This document shows positions 7,443-14,073 of a stretch of 64,000 nucleotides of DNA, in pieces. The position numbers and the translations under genes are program-made. Source of the stretch: Prochlorococcus sp. scB243_498I20 (lineage in GTDB: Bacteria; Cyanobacteriota; Cyanobacteriia; PCC-6307; Cyanobiaceae); NCBI GenBank assembly GCA_000635015.1, contig JFMR01000047.1:1-64000 (forward strand), written 5' to 3'. How positions within the stretch are numbered: position 1 is the first letter of the stretch; the number at the start of each line of letters is the position of its first letter. The notes beneath the pieces were generated by a model. It was not told the DNA's origin. It did not search any database and saw only the letters and a program-made list of their open reading frames with translations.

Positions 7443-7475
7443 ATGTAAAAACTTATTTAAATAAATTTTTTACAT
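7443..7475. repeat. inverted repeat upstream of the 7235-7414 gene
   Basis: A perfect 9-bp inverted repeat, ATGTAAAAA (7443-7451) and TTTTTACAT (7467-7475), with a 15-base AT-only or nearly AT-only spacer. It sits in the intergenic stretch upstream of the gene starting at 7414 and downstream of the gene ending at 7500. It could be an operator or a weak terminator hairpin; in DNA this AT-rich it may also be chance. Confidence 0.3.
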
Positions 7476-7499
7476 TTAGAATTAAAATAATTTTAAGAT

Positions 7500-7634
7500 C
7501 TAATAATTGATTTCAATCTGAGATTTCAATTTGGCAGCTTTTTTTAAAAGACCTACAACTTCCTTACGGCCAGTAGCAAACTCAGCCTTGTTAAGTAACT
7601 CGCTATATTTTTTTGTGATTTCTCTATGGTTCAT
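7500..7634 (-). CDS. 44-aa basic protein of unknown function
   Basis: A short frame from ATG (7632-7634) to TAG (7500-7502). The product is hydrophilic and helical: MNHREITKKYSELLNKAEF, then ATGRKEVVGLLKKAAKLKSQ. It has 10 basic residues and no cysteine. The residue pattern is typical of a two-helix hairpin. Family not recognised. Confidence 0.5.
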   Translation of the reverse strand: MNHREITKKYSELLNKAEFATGRKEVVGLLKKAAKLKSQIEINY

Positions 7635-7719
7635 TTTGAATGTTATATTCTAAAATTATAAAGTTACTAAAAAAAGTTTTTGTATAAAAGATATCAAAAA
7701 AAAGTTTAAGTACCTTTAC

Positions 7720-8022
7720 CTATTTAAACCAACCTTTTTTCTTTGGTTTAATCTCTTCTTTAATAACTTCTTTTTTTCTCCCAAATAATCCCTTTTTTTG
7801 GACTGGTAAATTCTCTTCAACAGGTTTAGATTTTCTGTTAAATAAGCCTTTTTTAGGTTCTTTTTTAATTGATTCTTTTTTATCGGAAATCTTTGTTTTT
7901 TTAGGATTTGATTTTGAATTTTTGGGTTTACTATCTGCGAATAAAGTTTGATATACAAAAAAACCAAAAACAGCAAAGAAGCCTAATGCCTGTACTAGAG
8001 CAGTTCCAAGATTATCAAACAT
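7720..8022 (-). CDS. single-span protein with Lys-rich repeat tail
   Basis: A 100-residue protein with a short N-terminus, one hydrophobic span (residues 7-28) and a long basic tail. The tail holds three variants of a Lys-Lys-Gly-Leu-Phe-type motif (KKGLFNRKS, KKGLFGRKK and KKKGWFK) separated by Glu/Val/Pro linkers. Its ATG follows directly after the TAA of the upstream gene in the same frame, so translation is probably coupled. The repeated basic motif could bind an acidic surface or nucleic acid, which is inference. Confidence 0.6.
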   Translation of the reverse strand: MFDNLGTALVQALGFFAVFGFFVYQTLFADSKPKNSKSNPKKTKISDKKESIKKEPKKGLFNRKSKPVEENLPVQKKGLFGRKKEVIKEEIKPKKKGWFK

Positions 8023-8208
8023 TTAGGCCTCAACTTTGTATAGTGATTCTTTTTCTTTCGCTTCAATACATTTTTTATCATCAGAGAAGCATTCAATTTC
8101 TGACTTCTTCTCTGGATAAGAACTGCAGCCACCTGCATTTGCATTAGATATTGAAAACAAAGCTAGTGCCCCAAAAATTAGGGCAAATGAGGTTTTAATT
8201 GGTTTCAT
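8023..8208 (-). CDS. small secreted cysteine-containing protein
   Basis: A 61-residue product with a clear signal peptide (MKPIKTSFALIFGALALFSI, cleavage after Ala-Asn-Ala near residue 25). The mature part is about 36 residues and starts with Gly-Gly-Cys; three cysteines (C28, C40, C47) and many Lys/Glu residues are present. It is the first gene of a pair: its TAA (8023-8025) is directly followed by the ATG of the next gene in the same frame. Confidence 0.65.
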   Translation of the reverse strand: MKPIKTSFALIFGALALFSISNANAGGCSSYPEKKSEIECFSDDKKCIEAKEKESLYKVEA

Positions 8209-8292
8209 GTTTTTATTTTTATTATGGAAAAATAATTTCGAAATTGCGAAGATAATCTTCTCTTCTGCTAAAAGTATCCCCTTTTCATATAT

Positions 8293-8472
8293 CTATTTGT
8301 AGTAATTAACTAAATCGATAATTAATATTGCTAGTAATGTAAAACCTAAAATGAAAGGTAAATAAGGATATTTATTTAAAATTTTGTTTAGTTGATTTTT
8401 AGATGCTTGTTTTTCCTTTTTCTTTTCTCTAGGTGGTAAGCCTAACTCTTCCCTTCTCTTAGCTTCTCCCAT
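8293..8472 (-). CDS. DUF2839-like membrane protein
   Basis: The product begins MGEAKRREELGLPPREKK, the characteristic opening of a small cyanobacterial protein family (DUF2839), and has one C-terminal hydrophobic span (about residues 37-55 of 59). The frame is open 11 codons further upstream (to 8505), but the family start at 8470-8472 is preferred because conservation begins there. Function is unknown. Confidence 0.75.
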   Translation of the reverse strand: MGEAKRREELGLPPREKKKEKQASKNQLNKILNKYPYLPFILGFTLLAILIIDLVNYYK

Positions 8473-8597
8473 AATTTTTAAACTATTTAAAACTATTTTA
8501 TACATTTAGAAAAAGTATTGTATTTATCTAGATTTAAATTATTAACGGTTAATTTAGTTTAAATTTTGGATATATTAAAAATATATAAAAAAATTAA

Positions 8598-8705
8598 ATG
8601 ATAGAAGTAGTTTGGTCAGTAAATATAATGATTGCAATTCTGATTATTGGTGTTGCCTGGGTTCTTTATTACATATTTACTTATGATCAAAAATTTACTT
8701 CCTAG
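8598..8705 (+). CDS. 35-aa single-span membrane protein
   Basis: A short frame from ATG (8598) to TAG (8703-8705). The product, MIEVVWSVNIMIAILIIGVA followed by a Trp and aromatic-rich end, has a single membrane helix over residues 4-28. Its size and layout are like small photosystem or cytochrome b6f subunits, but it matches none that I can name. It ends 4 bp before the Nif11-like gene. Confidence 0.45.
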   Translation: MIEVVWSVNIMIAILIIGVAWVLYYIFTYDQKFTS

Positions 8706-8709
8706 ATAA

Positions 8710-8892
8710 ATGTCAGATAAAGATCTAAGTAATTTTCTAAAAAAAATAGAGCAACTTAATCAAATTGCAGAGCTAATAAAAAGTAATCCTAGTAAAAAGT
8801 TATCCCTTTCAAAATGCAAAAATCATAATGAAGTAATTAAATTAACCACTGAATGGGGTTTTGATATTGGTAAAAGGTGGGGAGAATATTAA
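8710..8892 (+). CDS. Nif11-like mini-protein
   Basis: A 60-residue protein starting MSDKDLSNFLKKIEQL, with a second helix ending in a 'TTEWGFDIGKRWGEY' segment. This is the two-part pattern of the Nif11 domain (first helix, then 'A-x-x-x-G-F-x-I/F'), which elsewhere forms leader peptides of modified peptides or stand-alone small proteins. There is no peptide-modifying enzyme nearby and no core peptide with the usual Gly-Gly cleavage site, so a leader role is unlikely here. Probable stand-alone member. Confidence 0.6.
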   Translation: MSDKDLSNFLKKIEQLNQIAELIKSNPSKKLSLSKCKNHNEVIKLTTEWGFDIGKRWGEY

Positions 8893-8977
8893 TTGATTTT
8901 ATTACCAGCTTTATTAAAATTGACATCAACTTTAAATTAAATTCCTAAGATTAATTAGTATTTCTTGTATTGGAGTT

Positions 8978-9748
8978 ATGAAAGAAATTGTAGAGATAAA
9001 GTCAAATATATATAAAATAGCTGCTGTTACAGATAGAGGGCAAAGATTAAATAAATTAATTTCTCCTATGTATGAGGAAAAAGCTAATGAAATAAATGAA
9101 TTGATTGAGGATCTTAAAGAGTTTAGTTTTGAAATATCAGAAAAATCATTGTCTGGAGAATGGGAATTGATTTTTTCTAATGTTGAATTATTTCGAAGTT
9201 CTCCTTTCTTCCTTGCTATTGAAAAGGCATTAAATGATGAATTTAAAAGTAATCTTTTTTTTAAATTACATCAATTGCAAGTAGGATCCTTTGGCATATC
9301 AACTATTGGGAGAATTGCTCAAAAGATTGATTTTGAAAAAAAAGAATTTATATCCACTTTTGACACTACAATATTTGGGCTTACTACTATTCCTATCTTA
9401 GGTTGGTTCAAACTATTGCCTACTTTTGGTGGAAGAGTAATAACTCTAGCAAGTGATTTAGTTTTAAGAAATAATTTACTTGATATGAACCTACAAAAGA
9501 CAAAAGTTTCCAAAGTTGATGGACTTAATAAGATTCCATTATTTAGTGATTTACTGATGGATAGATGGTATCCAGTTAAAGAGGTATGGAATAAGTTACC
9601 TTGGAATAAAGAATCTCCAAATTGCCAGGTTTCAATTGTATATTTAGACGATGAAATGAGAATTATGCAGGATATGTATGGGTCTATTTTTATTTATATA
9701 AGGCCTTCAATTTCCTTGTTGAATTCAAATTCAGTCTCTAATGATTAA
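8978..9748 (+). CDS. PAP/fibrillin family protein
   Basis: A 256-residue soluble protein of the PAP/fibrillin (lipocalin-like) family. It shows the family strand 'SLSGEWELIFSNVELFRSSP' around residue 58 and the closing strands 'VSIVYLDDEMRIMQDMYGSI' near residues 219-238. Such proteins associate with thylakoid lipids, quinones or carotenoids. The start ATG at 8978 follows a 'TGGAGTT' stretch that could act as a ribosome binding site. It is longer than the sister protein at 6009-6551. Confidence 0.8.
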   Translation: MKEIVEIKSNIYKIAAVTDRGQRLNKLISPMYEEKANEINELIEDLKEFSFEISEKSLSGEWELIFSNVELFRSSPFFLAIEKALNDEFKSNLFFKLHQLQVGSFGISTIGRIAQKIDFEKKEFISTFDTTIFGLTTIPILGWFKLLPTFGGRVITLASDLVLRNNLLDMNLQKTKVSKVDGLNKIPLFSDLLMDRWYPVKEVWNKLPWNKESPNCQVSIVYLDDEMRIMQDMYGSIFIYIRPSISLLNSNSVSND

Positions 9749-9781
9749 TTAAAACACTGAAAATACTACCAGCAGTTAAAT

Positions 9782-9943
9782 TCAAGATAATAATCCAGAT
9801 CCTTTCAAATAAAATTTAAATAAAAGAATCACTACAAGGTTTACTATTGCTAAGGCTACTAAACCATTTCTGTTTTTTACATCTAATTTCTTGACTAAAT
9901 TAGAAAGATAAACTACTGGATTTTCTGGCTCTTGATTATCCAA
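9782..9943 (-). CDS. 53-aa single-span membrane protein (TTG start)
   Basis: The frame from TTG (9941-9943) to TGA (9782-9784) encodes a polar N-terminus (Asp-Asn-Gln-Glu-Pro-Glu-Asn-Pro, then LSNLVKKLDVKNRNG) and one hydrophobic span (residues 28-45) ending in Lys-Gly-Ser-Gly. The layout resembles the C-terminal half of the neighbouring product at 10040-10414 (soluble acidic part, then one span). There is no ATG in frame. Called on protein-like composition. Confidence 0.45.
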   Translation of the reverse strand: MDNQEPENPVVYLSNLVKKLDVKNRNGLVALAIVNLVVILLFKFYLKGSGLLS

Positions 9944-10039
9944 ATTTTATTTAAATATTAATTTGACAAGAAAATATCACAGTTTCATTTGAAGAATCAA
10001 AATTGTAAAGATGAATATCCAAAAAGAAATAAATAATTT

Positions 10040-10414
10040 TTAACCCATAATTCCTGCATTTCTTAAAAACGCTTTACCCATATTGCCAATTACAAAAAAT
10101 AGAGACAGATTAATTAAAAGGACTATTAATAATGCCAACATTTTATAGTTTGGATTAGTTGAAATGCCATCAAATCCATTATTAAGAAATCTTTTAAAAA
10201 GTGATTTGTCAATTTTTAGTTTTTGTGGCTCAGAATCAAGTTTTACTTTTTCTTCTGAAGAATCTTGATTACTTGCTTTCTCTAGAAATTCTGTAAATGC
10301 CTTAACATTTTCTTCTTTTTTATTCCCCTCATTAAGATCTTTATTGTCTTCATTCAAATTGGGGGACGATTCGATTGAATTATTTTCCTCAGGATTAAGT
10401 TTTGAATCTTCCAA
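10040..10414 (-). CDS. acidic protein with a C-terminal membrane anchor
   Basis: A 124-residue protein with a TTG start (10412-10414). Residues 1-65 are very acidic and Asn/Ser-rich; a basic patch (residues 66-77) precedes a single hydrophobic span (about 90-110) and a short Gly-rich C-terminal tail. It is a tail-anchored-type layout. No family recognised. The TTG start is uncertain, as no ATG is available before the acidic region. Confidence 0.55.
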   Translation of the reverse strand: MEDSKLNPEENNSIESSPNLNEDNKDLNEGNKKEENVKAFTEFLEKASNQDSSEEKVKLDSEPQKLKIDKSLFKRFLNNGFDGISTNPNYKMLALLIVLLINLSLFFVIGNMGKAFLRNAGIMG

Positions 10415-10448
10415 ATTAATAGTAAATGCTAGGAGTATATTACACCAT

Positions 10449-10483
10449 AAAAAAAACCCACTCGATCAATTGAAGAGAGGGTT
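10449..10483 (-). terminator. Rho-independent terminator, minus strand
   Basis: Stem AACCCACTC (10455-10463) pairs with GAGAGGGTT (10475-10483), with one A-A mismatch and an 11-base loop. In minus-strand sense the 3' arm is followed by eight T residues (10456-10449). There is no T-run in the plus direction, so it serves the minus strand only. Confidence 0.7.
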
Positions 10484-10558
10484 AGCTAAGGTTAAAGTTC
10501 TTAATTTGATAATAATTTATTTTAATTAAATTTGCGGTTGTAGCATAATGAAGTTTTA
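10449..10558 (-). ncRNA. candidate small RNA between 10040-10414 and 10594-10800
   Basis: On the minus strand a perfect TATAAT hexamer (10570-10565) is followed about 100 bases later by a terminator hairpin and an eight-T run. No gene lies on this strand between the two, so an RNA of roughly 110 nt, from about 10558 to 10449, is the simplest reading. No conserved sequence links it to a known cyanobacterial sRNA family. The start site is inferred from the -10 box alone; no clear -35 element is seen. Confidence 0.45.
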
Positions 10559-10593
10559 AATTAGATTATATTCAAGGTGTTATTTTCGTACAT

Positions 10594-10800
10594 ATGTTAG
10601 ATGCAAATACTAAAAAAGCATGTAAAGATGATCCCTCAATAAGAGATATTAAAATTAGAAATATAGAACATGCTATTGAACAAGCAGAATTGATGATAAA
10701 AGAATCAAAAATGAGCCAAGAAGAATTAATCTTTTTAAAAAAAAAAATATCAGACTCAAGACAAGATTTAGAGATACTTTATTTAATGAAAATTCAATGA
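10594..10800 (+). CDS. small helical protein of unknown function
   Basis: A 68-residue soluble protein. After a short N-terminus with one cysteine (C10) and an acidic DDPSIRD turn, the rest is one or two long amphipathic helices with Glu/Lys heptad-like spacing (residues 22-66), consistent with a helical hairpin or coiled coil. ATG at 10594. No family recognised. Confidence 0.55.
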   Translation: MLDANTKKACKDDPSIRDIKIRNIEHAIEQAELMIKESKMSQEELIFLKKKISDSRQDLEILYLMKIQ

Positions 10801-10915
10801 ATATAAATTTGTTAATCTTTAAAAGGATTGAATTTATACAAAGAAAATTAATTTGTATATTTGAAGACTTATAAAGTTTAAAGGGAATGTAATTATTTGT
10901 ATAAAGGTTCTAGTT

Positions 10916-11017
10916 ATGTCTAAAAATAATCTATATATACCTTTAAAGGTTGTTCCATACATCTTCATTTCAATTACTGCCATAGCAATAACAGCAGCTA
11001 CATATGTAATTACTTAG
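10916..11017 (+). CDS. 33-aa single-span membrane protein
   Basis: A short frame from ATG (10916) to TAG (11015-11017). The product, MSKNNLYIPLKVVPYIFISI then Thr/Ala/Ile-rich, is a single membrane helix with a short polar N-terminus and almost no C-terminal tail. An AAAGG at 10904-10908 is a plausible ribosome binding site. No match to a known photosystem subunit recognised. Confidence 0.45.
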   Translation: MSKNNLYIPLKVVPYIFISITAIAITAATYVIT

Positions 11018-11081
11018 TTCTATAAGCTATGTAAAGTTTTTAGATATTAATTAAATTAAAATATTTGTAAAAATTAATTGT

Positions 11082-11324
11082 ATGAATAAATTCAAAATAG
11101 CAATTTTTACAATATCAATAATCATATTTTCCCTAATTGGGATTAAAAAATTAATTTATATAAATCAAGTTAAAGATATAAAAAATAAAGAAGAATCATT
11201 CTTAAATGAATCTATACGTGTTTTAAATGAATGTTTCGATCTAGAAAATAAAAATAAAAGAACTCTTAATAAATCAATTGAATTAATTGAGTATTGCTTA
11301 GAGGAATATGGATATAAAAACTGA
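11082..11324 (+). CDS. small membrane-anchored protein
   Basis: An 80-residue product with one N-terminal hydrophobic span (residues 5-22; MNKFKIAIFTISIIIFSLIG) that may be a signal anchor. It is followed by a Lys/Glu/Asn-rich helical region with two cysteines (C52 and C73) placed about one helix apart. ATG at 11082. Family not recognised. Confidence 0.55.
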   Translation: MNKFKIAIFTISIIIFSLIGIKKLIYINQVKDIKNKEESFLNESIRVLNECFDLENKNKRTLNKSIELIEYCLEEYGYKN

Positions 11325-11450
11325 TTTCAAAACTTGAATGATGAATTTCCTTAATACTCCACTAATATGCAAAAAACTTTTCTCATCAATAATCTTGTTA
11401 TGTTCCATAATTTTTTATTAATAATATTTTCCTAATTTAATTTTTTTAAA

Positions 11451-11858
11451 ATGACTAAAGTTAAATGTTCTTATTTAGGAAATTTAAACTGTGAGGCTAT
11501 TCATCTACAATCTGGAAGTCTTATTAGAACTGATGCACCTTTAGATCACTGCGGTAAAGGTGAAAGTTTTTCCCCAACTGATTTATTAGCAACATCTCTA
11601 GGTACTTGCCTGCTAACTATCATGGCAATCAAAGCCAAATCGAAAGGATTTGATTTGAAAGGTATATATTTAAATATTGAAAAAGTAATGACACGAAATA
11701 GCGACAGGAAGATAAAAGAACTAATAATAGATATTTTCATACCAGAGAGCACTTCTAATGAAACTATTGATTTTTTGAAAAAAGCTTCCAAAGAATGTCC
11801 AGTTACAAGAAATTTATCTCAAGAAATAGATATTAAAATTAGTTGGCATCATGAATAA
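11451..11858 (+). CDS. OsmC/Ohr family protein
   Basis: A 135-residue OsmC-fold protein. Family proteins are thiol-dependent peroxidases that reduce organic hydroperoxides. The two expected redox cysteines are present: C53 in SLGTCLLT, at the start of the central helix, and C116 in KECPVTRNL. The SPTDLLATSLG segment before C53 is typical. Whether it belongs to the OsmC, Ohr or YhfA branch is not decided; the CPVTRNLS-type motif is closest to the OsmC/YhfA type. Length is normal. Confidence 0.88.
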   Translation: MTKVKCSYLGNLNCEAIHLQSGSLIRTDAPLDHCGKGESFSPTDLLATSLGTCLLTIMAIKAKSKGFDLKGIYLNIEKVMTRNSDRKIKELIIDIFIPESTSNETIDFLKKASKECPVTRNLSQEIDIKISWHHE

Positions 11859-11888
11859 ATCTCAAAAATAGTAATTACATAAAAAATA

Positions 11889-11999
11889 ATGAAATACTTT
11901 ATTGGAATAATCATTCTTTTATTTGGAATATATGTAATGACAGACTTGGCATTAAAGACTAGGTATACAAGGAAGAGACTTTCAAAAGAAAAAAAATAA
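11889..11999 (+). CDS. 36-aa single-span membrane protein
   Basis: A short frame from ATG (11889) to TAA (11997-11999), 30 bp after the OsmC gene. The product MKYFIGIIILLFGIYVMTDL is a membrane helix with an acidic Asp near its end and a strongly basic tail (Lys-Thr-Arg-Tyr-Thr-Arg-Lys-Arg). The positive tail would keep it on the cytoplasmic side. Probably co-transcribed with the OsmC gene. Confidence 0.45.
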   Translation: MKYFIGIIILLFGIYVMTDLALKTRYTRKRLSKEKK

Positions 12000-12074
12000 A
12001 TCCTATAAATTTTAATATTGCAGATTAAGGAAATAGATTTATTTTTGTACTGAGAATTAAGGCATATTTTAGTT

Positions 12075-12359
12075 TTATTTATTTACTATTTTTTGGTCAA
12101 TCAAACTAATCAAAGGGATCATGAAATTTACATTTATTCCAACAGTGCACCATGTATAAATAATAAGAAAAAATATTTTTATAAATAAATTAGGGGGTAA
12201 GGTGAAAAATATTTTGAAAAACCCTCCAATGAATAATACCAATATTCCAATTTGCAAAAGACCTTTGATTATCCATTTAACTCCATTTTTTTTAATATTT
12301 ATATAAAACCAGAAAAAAACAAAACTAGATAACAATAAATATATAAAATTTATGATCAT
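12075..12359 (-). CDS. three-span membrane protein of unknown function
   Basis: A 94-residue, very hydrophobic protein with spans at roughly residues 2-19, 30-50 and 58-82. A short basic loop (IKKNGVKWIIKG) lies between the first two. ATG at 12357-12359. No family recognised. Confidence 0.55.
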   Translation of the reverse strand: MIINFIYLLLSSFVFFWFYINIKKNGVKWIIKGLLQIGILVLFIGGFFKIFFTLPPNLFIKIFFLIIYTWCTVGINVNFMIPLISLIDQKIVNK

Positions 12360-12499
12360 CTTTTCAGAGAAAATATAATAAATTTGCCATTATCAAGGCA
12401 TGATGACAATTATCACTTTTTTATCTGCTAATTTTTTTTTAAAATGGAAAAGTTATACAAAAAACAATAAAAATAAATTATTTTTTTTTACTTTTTATC

Positions 12500-12883
12500 T
12501 TAAAACATTTTAGATTTTAGTAAATCAACTCTTTTTTGATTCACTCCCAAATCACTTTCTCCAACTCTTGATTCTGATCTTATAGATAAGATGTTTGATT
12601 CAGGTAGAAAGGATACTTCTAAGTCGTCTACATACTTCATCCATTTACTGGTTGCCTCAGCATGAAGATAATCGCCATCTATTTCTACAATCTCAGTTCT
12701 TGGAGTGTTTTCGATAAATGTTTTAATCTCTTCAAAAGGTTTCTCAATATTATTAACCTCCCATTCTTCTCGTACACAATGAGCAATCTCTACACAAGGT
12801 TTTAGTTCTATATGTGAGGCAAATGATGAAGAAGGGAATAAAAAGCTTGTACAAATTAAAATTGTTAAAAAAAGTATTTTCAT
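12500..12883 (-). CDS. DUF1499 protein, exported
   Basis: A 127-residue product with a signal peptide (MKILFLTILICTSFLFPSSS, cleavage after Ser-Phe-Ala near residue 22). The mature domain fits DUF1499: a 'CVEIAHCVREEWEV' start with two cysteines (C29, C36), the 'TPRTEIVEIDGDYLHAEA' strand, the 'KYVDDLEVSF' strand, and the 'ILSIRSESRVGESDLGVN' strand-turn that is the most conserved part. Function is unknown. Likely periplasmic or lumenal. Confidence 0.85.
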   Translation of the reverse strand: MKILFLTILICTSFLFPSSSFASHIELKPCVEIAHCVREEWEVNNIEKPFEEIKTFIENTPRTEIVEIDGDYLHAEATSKWMKYVDDLEVSFLPESNILSIRSESRVGESDLGVNQKRVDLLKSKMF

Positions 12884-13014
12884 TAACAGAAGTATTTAAC
12901 GAATCATAATCTAACTAATTAAATTACTAATTTGTAATGACGTATCTAATTATTTTGGAAGAAAGCATATATGTTTTTATATTCAGAATTTAATATGTAT
13001 TTCTAAAAATCCAC

Positions 13015-13045
13015 AAAAAAAAAGATCTCTCAAAGAGAGATCTTT
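13015..13045 (-). terminator. terminator of the Yfr2-type RNA
   Basis: A perfect 11-bp stem (13021-13031 with 13035-13045; AAAGATCTCTC and GAGAGATCTTT) closes a three-base loop. On the minus strand it is followed by a run of nine T residues (13023-13015, partly within the stem). A textbook Rho-independent terminator. Confidence 0.85.
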
Positions 13046-13110
13046 TAAAATTGATTTATATCAAGTGTTTCCTTGTTTCCACTGAAATAAATCAATTCCT
13101 CCTACACACA
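13015..13110 (-). ncRNA. Yfr2-family small RNA
   Basis: The minus strand holds two closely spaced GGAAACA elements (GTGGAAACAAGGAAACACTT) in a structured region, followed by a perfect terminator. This repeated loop sequence and a length of about 95 nt are the marks of the Yfr2-5 sRNA family of marine cyanobacteria. The 5' end is estimated at about 13110 from a GATATT-like -10 box. Its 5' part carries TGTGTGTAGGAG (13110-13098), nearly complementary to the Yfr1 core; an interaction between Yfr1 and the Yfr2 type has been proposed in the literature. Target and exact ends not shown here. Confidence 0.75.
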
Positions 13111-13188
13111 AACTTAATATCACACTTAATTTCAAAATATGTAATGCCTAATAGACCTCTATCTTAACTGTCACATCGCAAAGAATAT

Positions 13189-13223
13189 AAAAAAGTACTC
13201 AAACATTGCGGACGAGTACTTTT
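13189..13223 (-). terminator. terminator of the Yfr1-like RNA
   Basis: A 10-bp stem (13191-13200 with 13214-13223) closes a 13-base loop. In minus-strand sense the 3' arm runs into six T residues (13194-13189) before an AT. In the plus sense only four T follow, so the minus strand is favoured. Confidence 0.65.
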
Positions 13224-13291
13224 AAAGTTATCAGAAAAAAGTGTGTGAGGAGTTTCTGATGTATCTAATTTACTCCGTAGGTAATTTAAAA
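13189..13291 (-). ncRNA. candidate small RNA with a Yfr1-like core
   Basis: The minus strand reads a TATACT -10 box (13303-13298), then about 30 bases, then a hairpin with stem ATCAGAAA / TTTCTGAT (13260-13253 with 13237-13230). Its loop displays ACTCCTCACACACT, identical over 14 bases to the core of Yfr1 at 41143-41197. A terminator hairpin (AAAAGTACTC, 13223-13214, with GAGTACTTTT, 13200-13191, then six T) follows. In Yfr1 the core lies single-stranded between two hairpins, so this is a different scaffold carrying the same regulatory sequence. Predicted length about 100 nt. Expression not shown; a sponge transcribed from the other strand is the alternative. Confidence 0.6.
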
Positions 13292-13334
13292 GGCTACAGT
13301 ATAAATTACTAATTATTTAAATCTTTCAGAAAAA

Positions 13335-13511
13335 TTGGACGCTGATGAAAAAAATAATCAAAAACATAAAAAATTCATGAAAAGCATTTACAAAAAAATC
13401 ATTTTTATTATTTCGGCAATTGCTCTTTTTTCAGTAATAGTGGGTGTAGTCAAATATTCGCTTATTTATATTGAAAATAATCCCGAAAAATACTTACTTA
13501 CACAAAAGTAA
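13335..13511 (+). CDS. small single-span membrane protein
   Basis: The frame encodes a charged N-terminus, a hydrophobic span (KKIIFIISAIALFSVIVG) and a polar C-terminal tail ending in Lys. I give the TTG at 13335 (58 residues) because the upstream residues are protein-like; the ATG at 13377 (44 residues) is the conservative choice. Neither has a clear ribosome binding site. Called on composition and one convincing membrane helix. Confidence 0.45.
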   Translation: MDADEKNNQKHKKFMKSIYKKIIFIISAIALFSVIVGVVKYSLIYIENNPEKYLLTQK

Positions 13512-13588
13512 GACAAAAATTAAGTATAAATTCACTTCAAAAAATCTATAAGATGTCTTAAATATGTTCTACAGAGACAGCTTGAGTC

Positions 13589-13732
13589 ATGAAAATCAAA
13601 AATACTTCAGTTCTTAATCAGAATAATATTCATTTAAGTCAATTCAAAAATAAGCATAAATATCAAATACTTGAGAATTACTGGAAGAAAAGAAAGAAAG
13701 AGTGTGAAAAAAATCTTTCAAAATTTTGCTAA
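13589..13732 (+). CDS. 47-aa basic protein of unknown function
   Basis: A short frame from ATG (13589) to TAA (13730-13732). The second half is a Lys/Arg-rich helix around YWKKRKKECEKNL with two cysteines (C40 and C47). The Trp followed by a strongly basic block suggests nucleic-acid or membrane-surface contact, but this is inference. It ends 9 bp before the next gene on the same strand. Confidence 0.45.
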   Translation: MKIKNTSVLNQNNIHLSQFKNKHKYQILENYWKKRKKECEKNLSKFC

Positions 13733-13741
13733 CTGATAATT

Positions 13742-13990
13742 ATGAATTTTATTTTTTCTTTTTTATTAGCATCTGTGATGTGGGTACAAGTTCCACAGTG
13801 GGAAGCTGACTGGTCAAAATGTGCTGTAGATGTTCCCGATTCATCATGTCACTGGTACGTAGCTGCTCCCGATAATACTTTTGGAGAAGGATTTAATTGG
13901 GAAAACGCTCCTTGGTTTGATGCTAATGGATTACAAGATGTAGCTAAAATTGAGAAAGAATCTGTAGTAGAAAAACTTCAAAATAACTAA
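13742..13990 (+). CDS. small secreted Trp-rich protein
   Basis: An 82-residue product beginning with a short hydrophobic leader (MNFIFSFLLASVMWVQ) that may be a signal peptide. The rest is unusual in carrying six or more Trp residues and two cysteines (C27, C36) in short spacing (WSKCAVDVPDSSCHWYVAAP), and in having an acidic C-terminus. The pattern is strong enough to suggest a conserved small lumenal or periplasmic protein, though no family is recognised. Confidence 0.65.
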   Translation: MNFIFSFLLASVMWVQVPQWEADWSKCAVDVPDSSCHWYVAAPDNTFGEGFNWENAPWFDANGLQDVAKIEKESVVEKLQNN

Positions 13991-14073
13991 AGTTTCTATT
14001 TCATCAATTAACTTTTAAAAGTATTTAAATCTCGTTGCATAGTGGTTAACTTTTGATTAATTAAAAAATTTTT

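Noticed and set aside
7716-7976. 86-codon minus-strand frame
   Set aside because: Lies in a different frame inside the 7720-8022 gene; its Lys/Asn-rich content comes from the Lys-rich tail of that gene read one base off.
12400-12513. 37-codon + strand frame (MMTIITFLSANF...)
   Set aside because: Low-complexity Phe/Lys/Asn frame that runs through poly-T and overlaps the end of the DUF1499 gene. No ribosome binding site; likely chance in AT-rich DNA.
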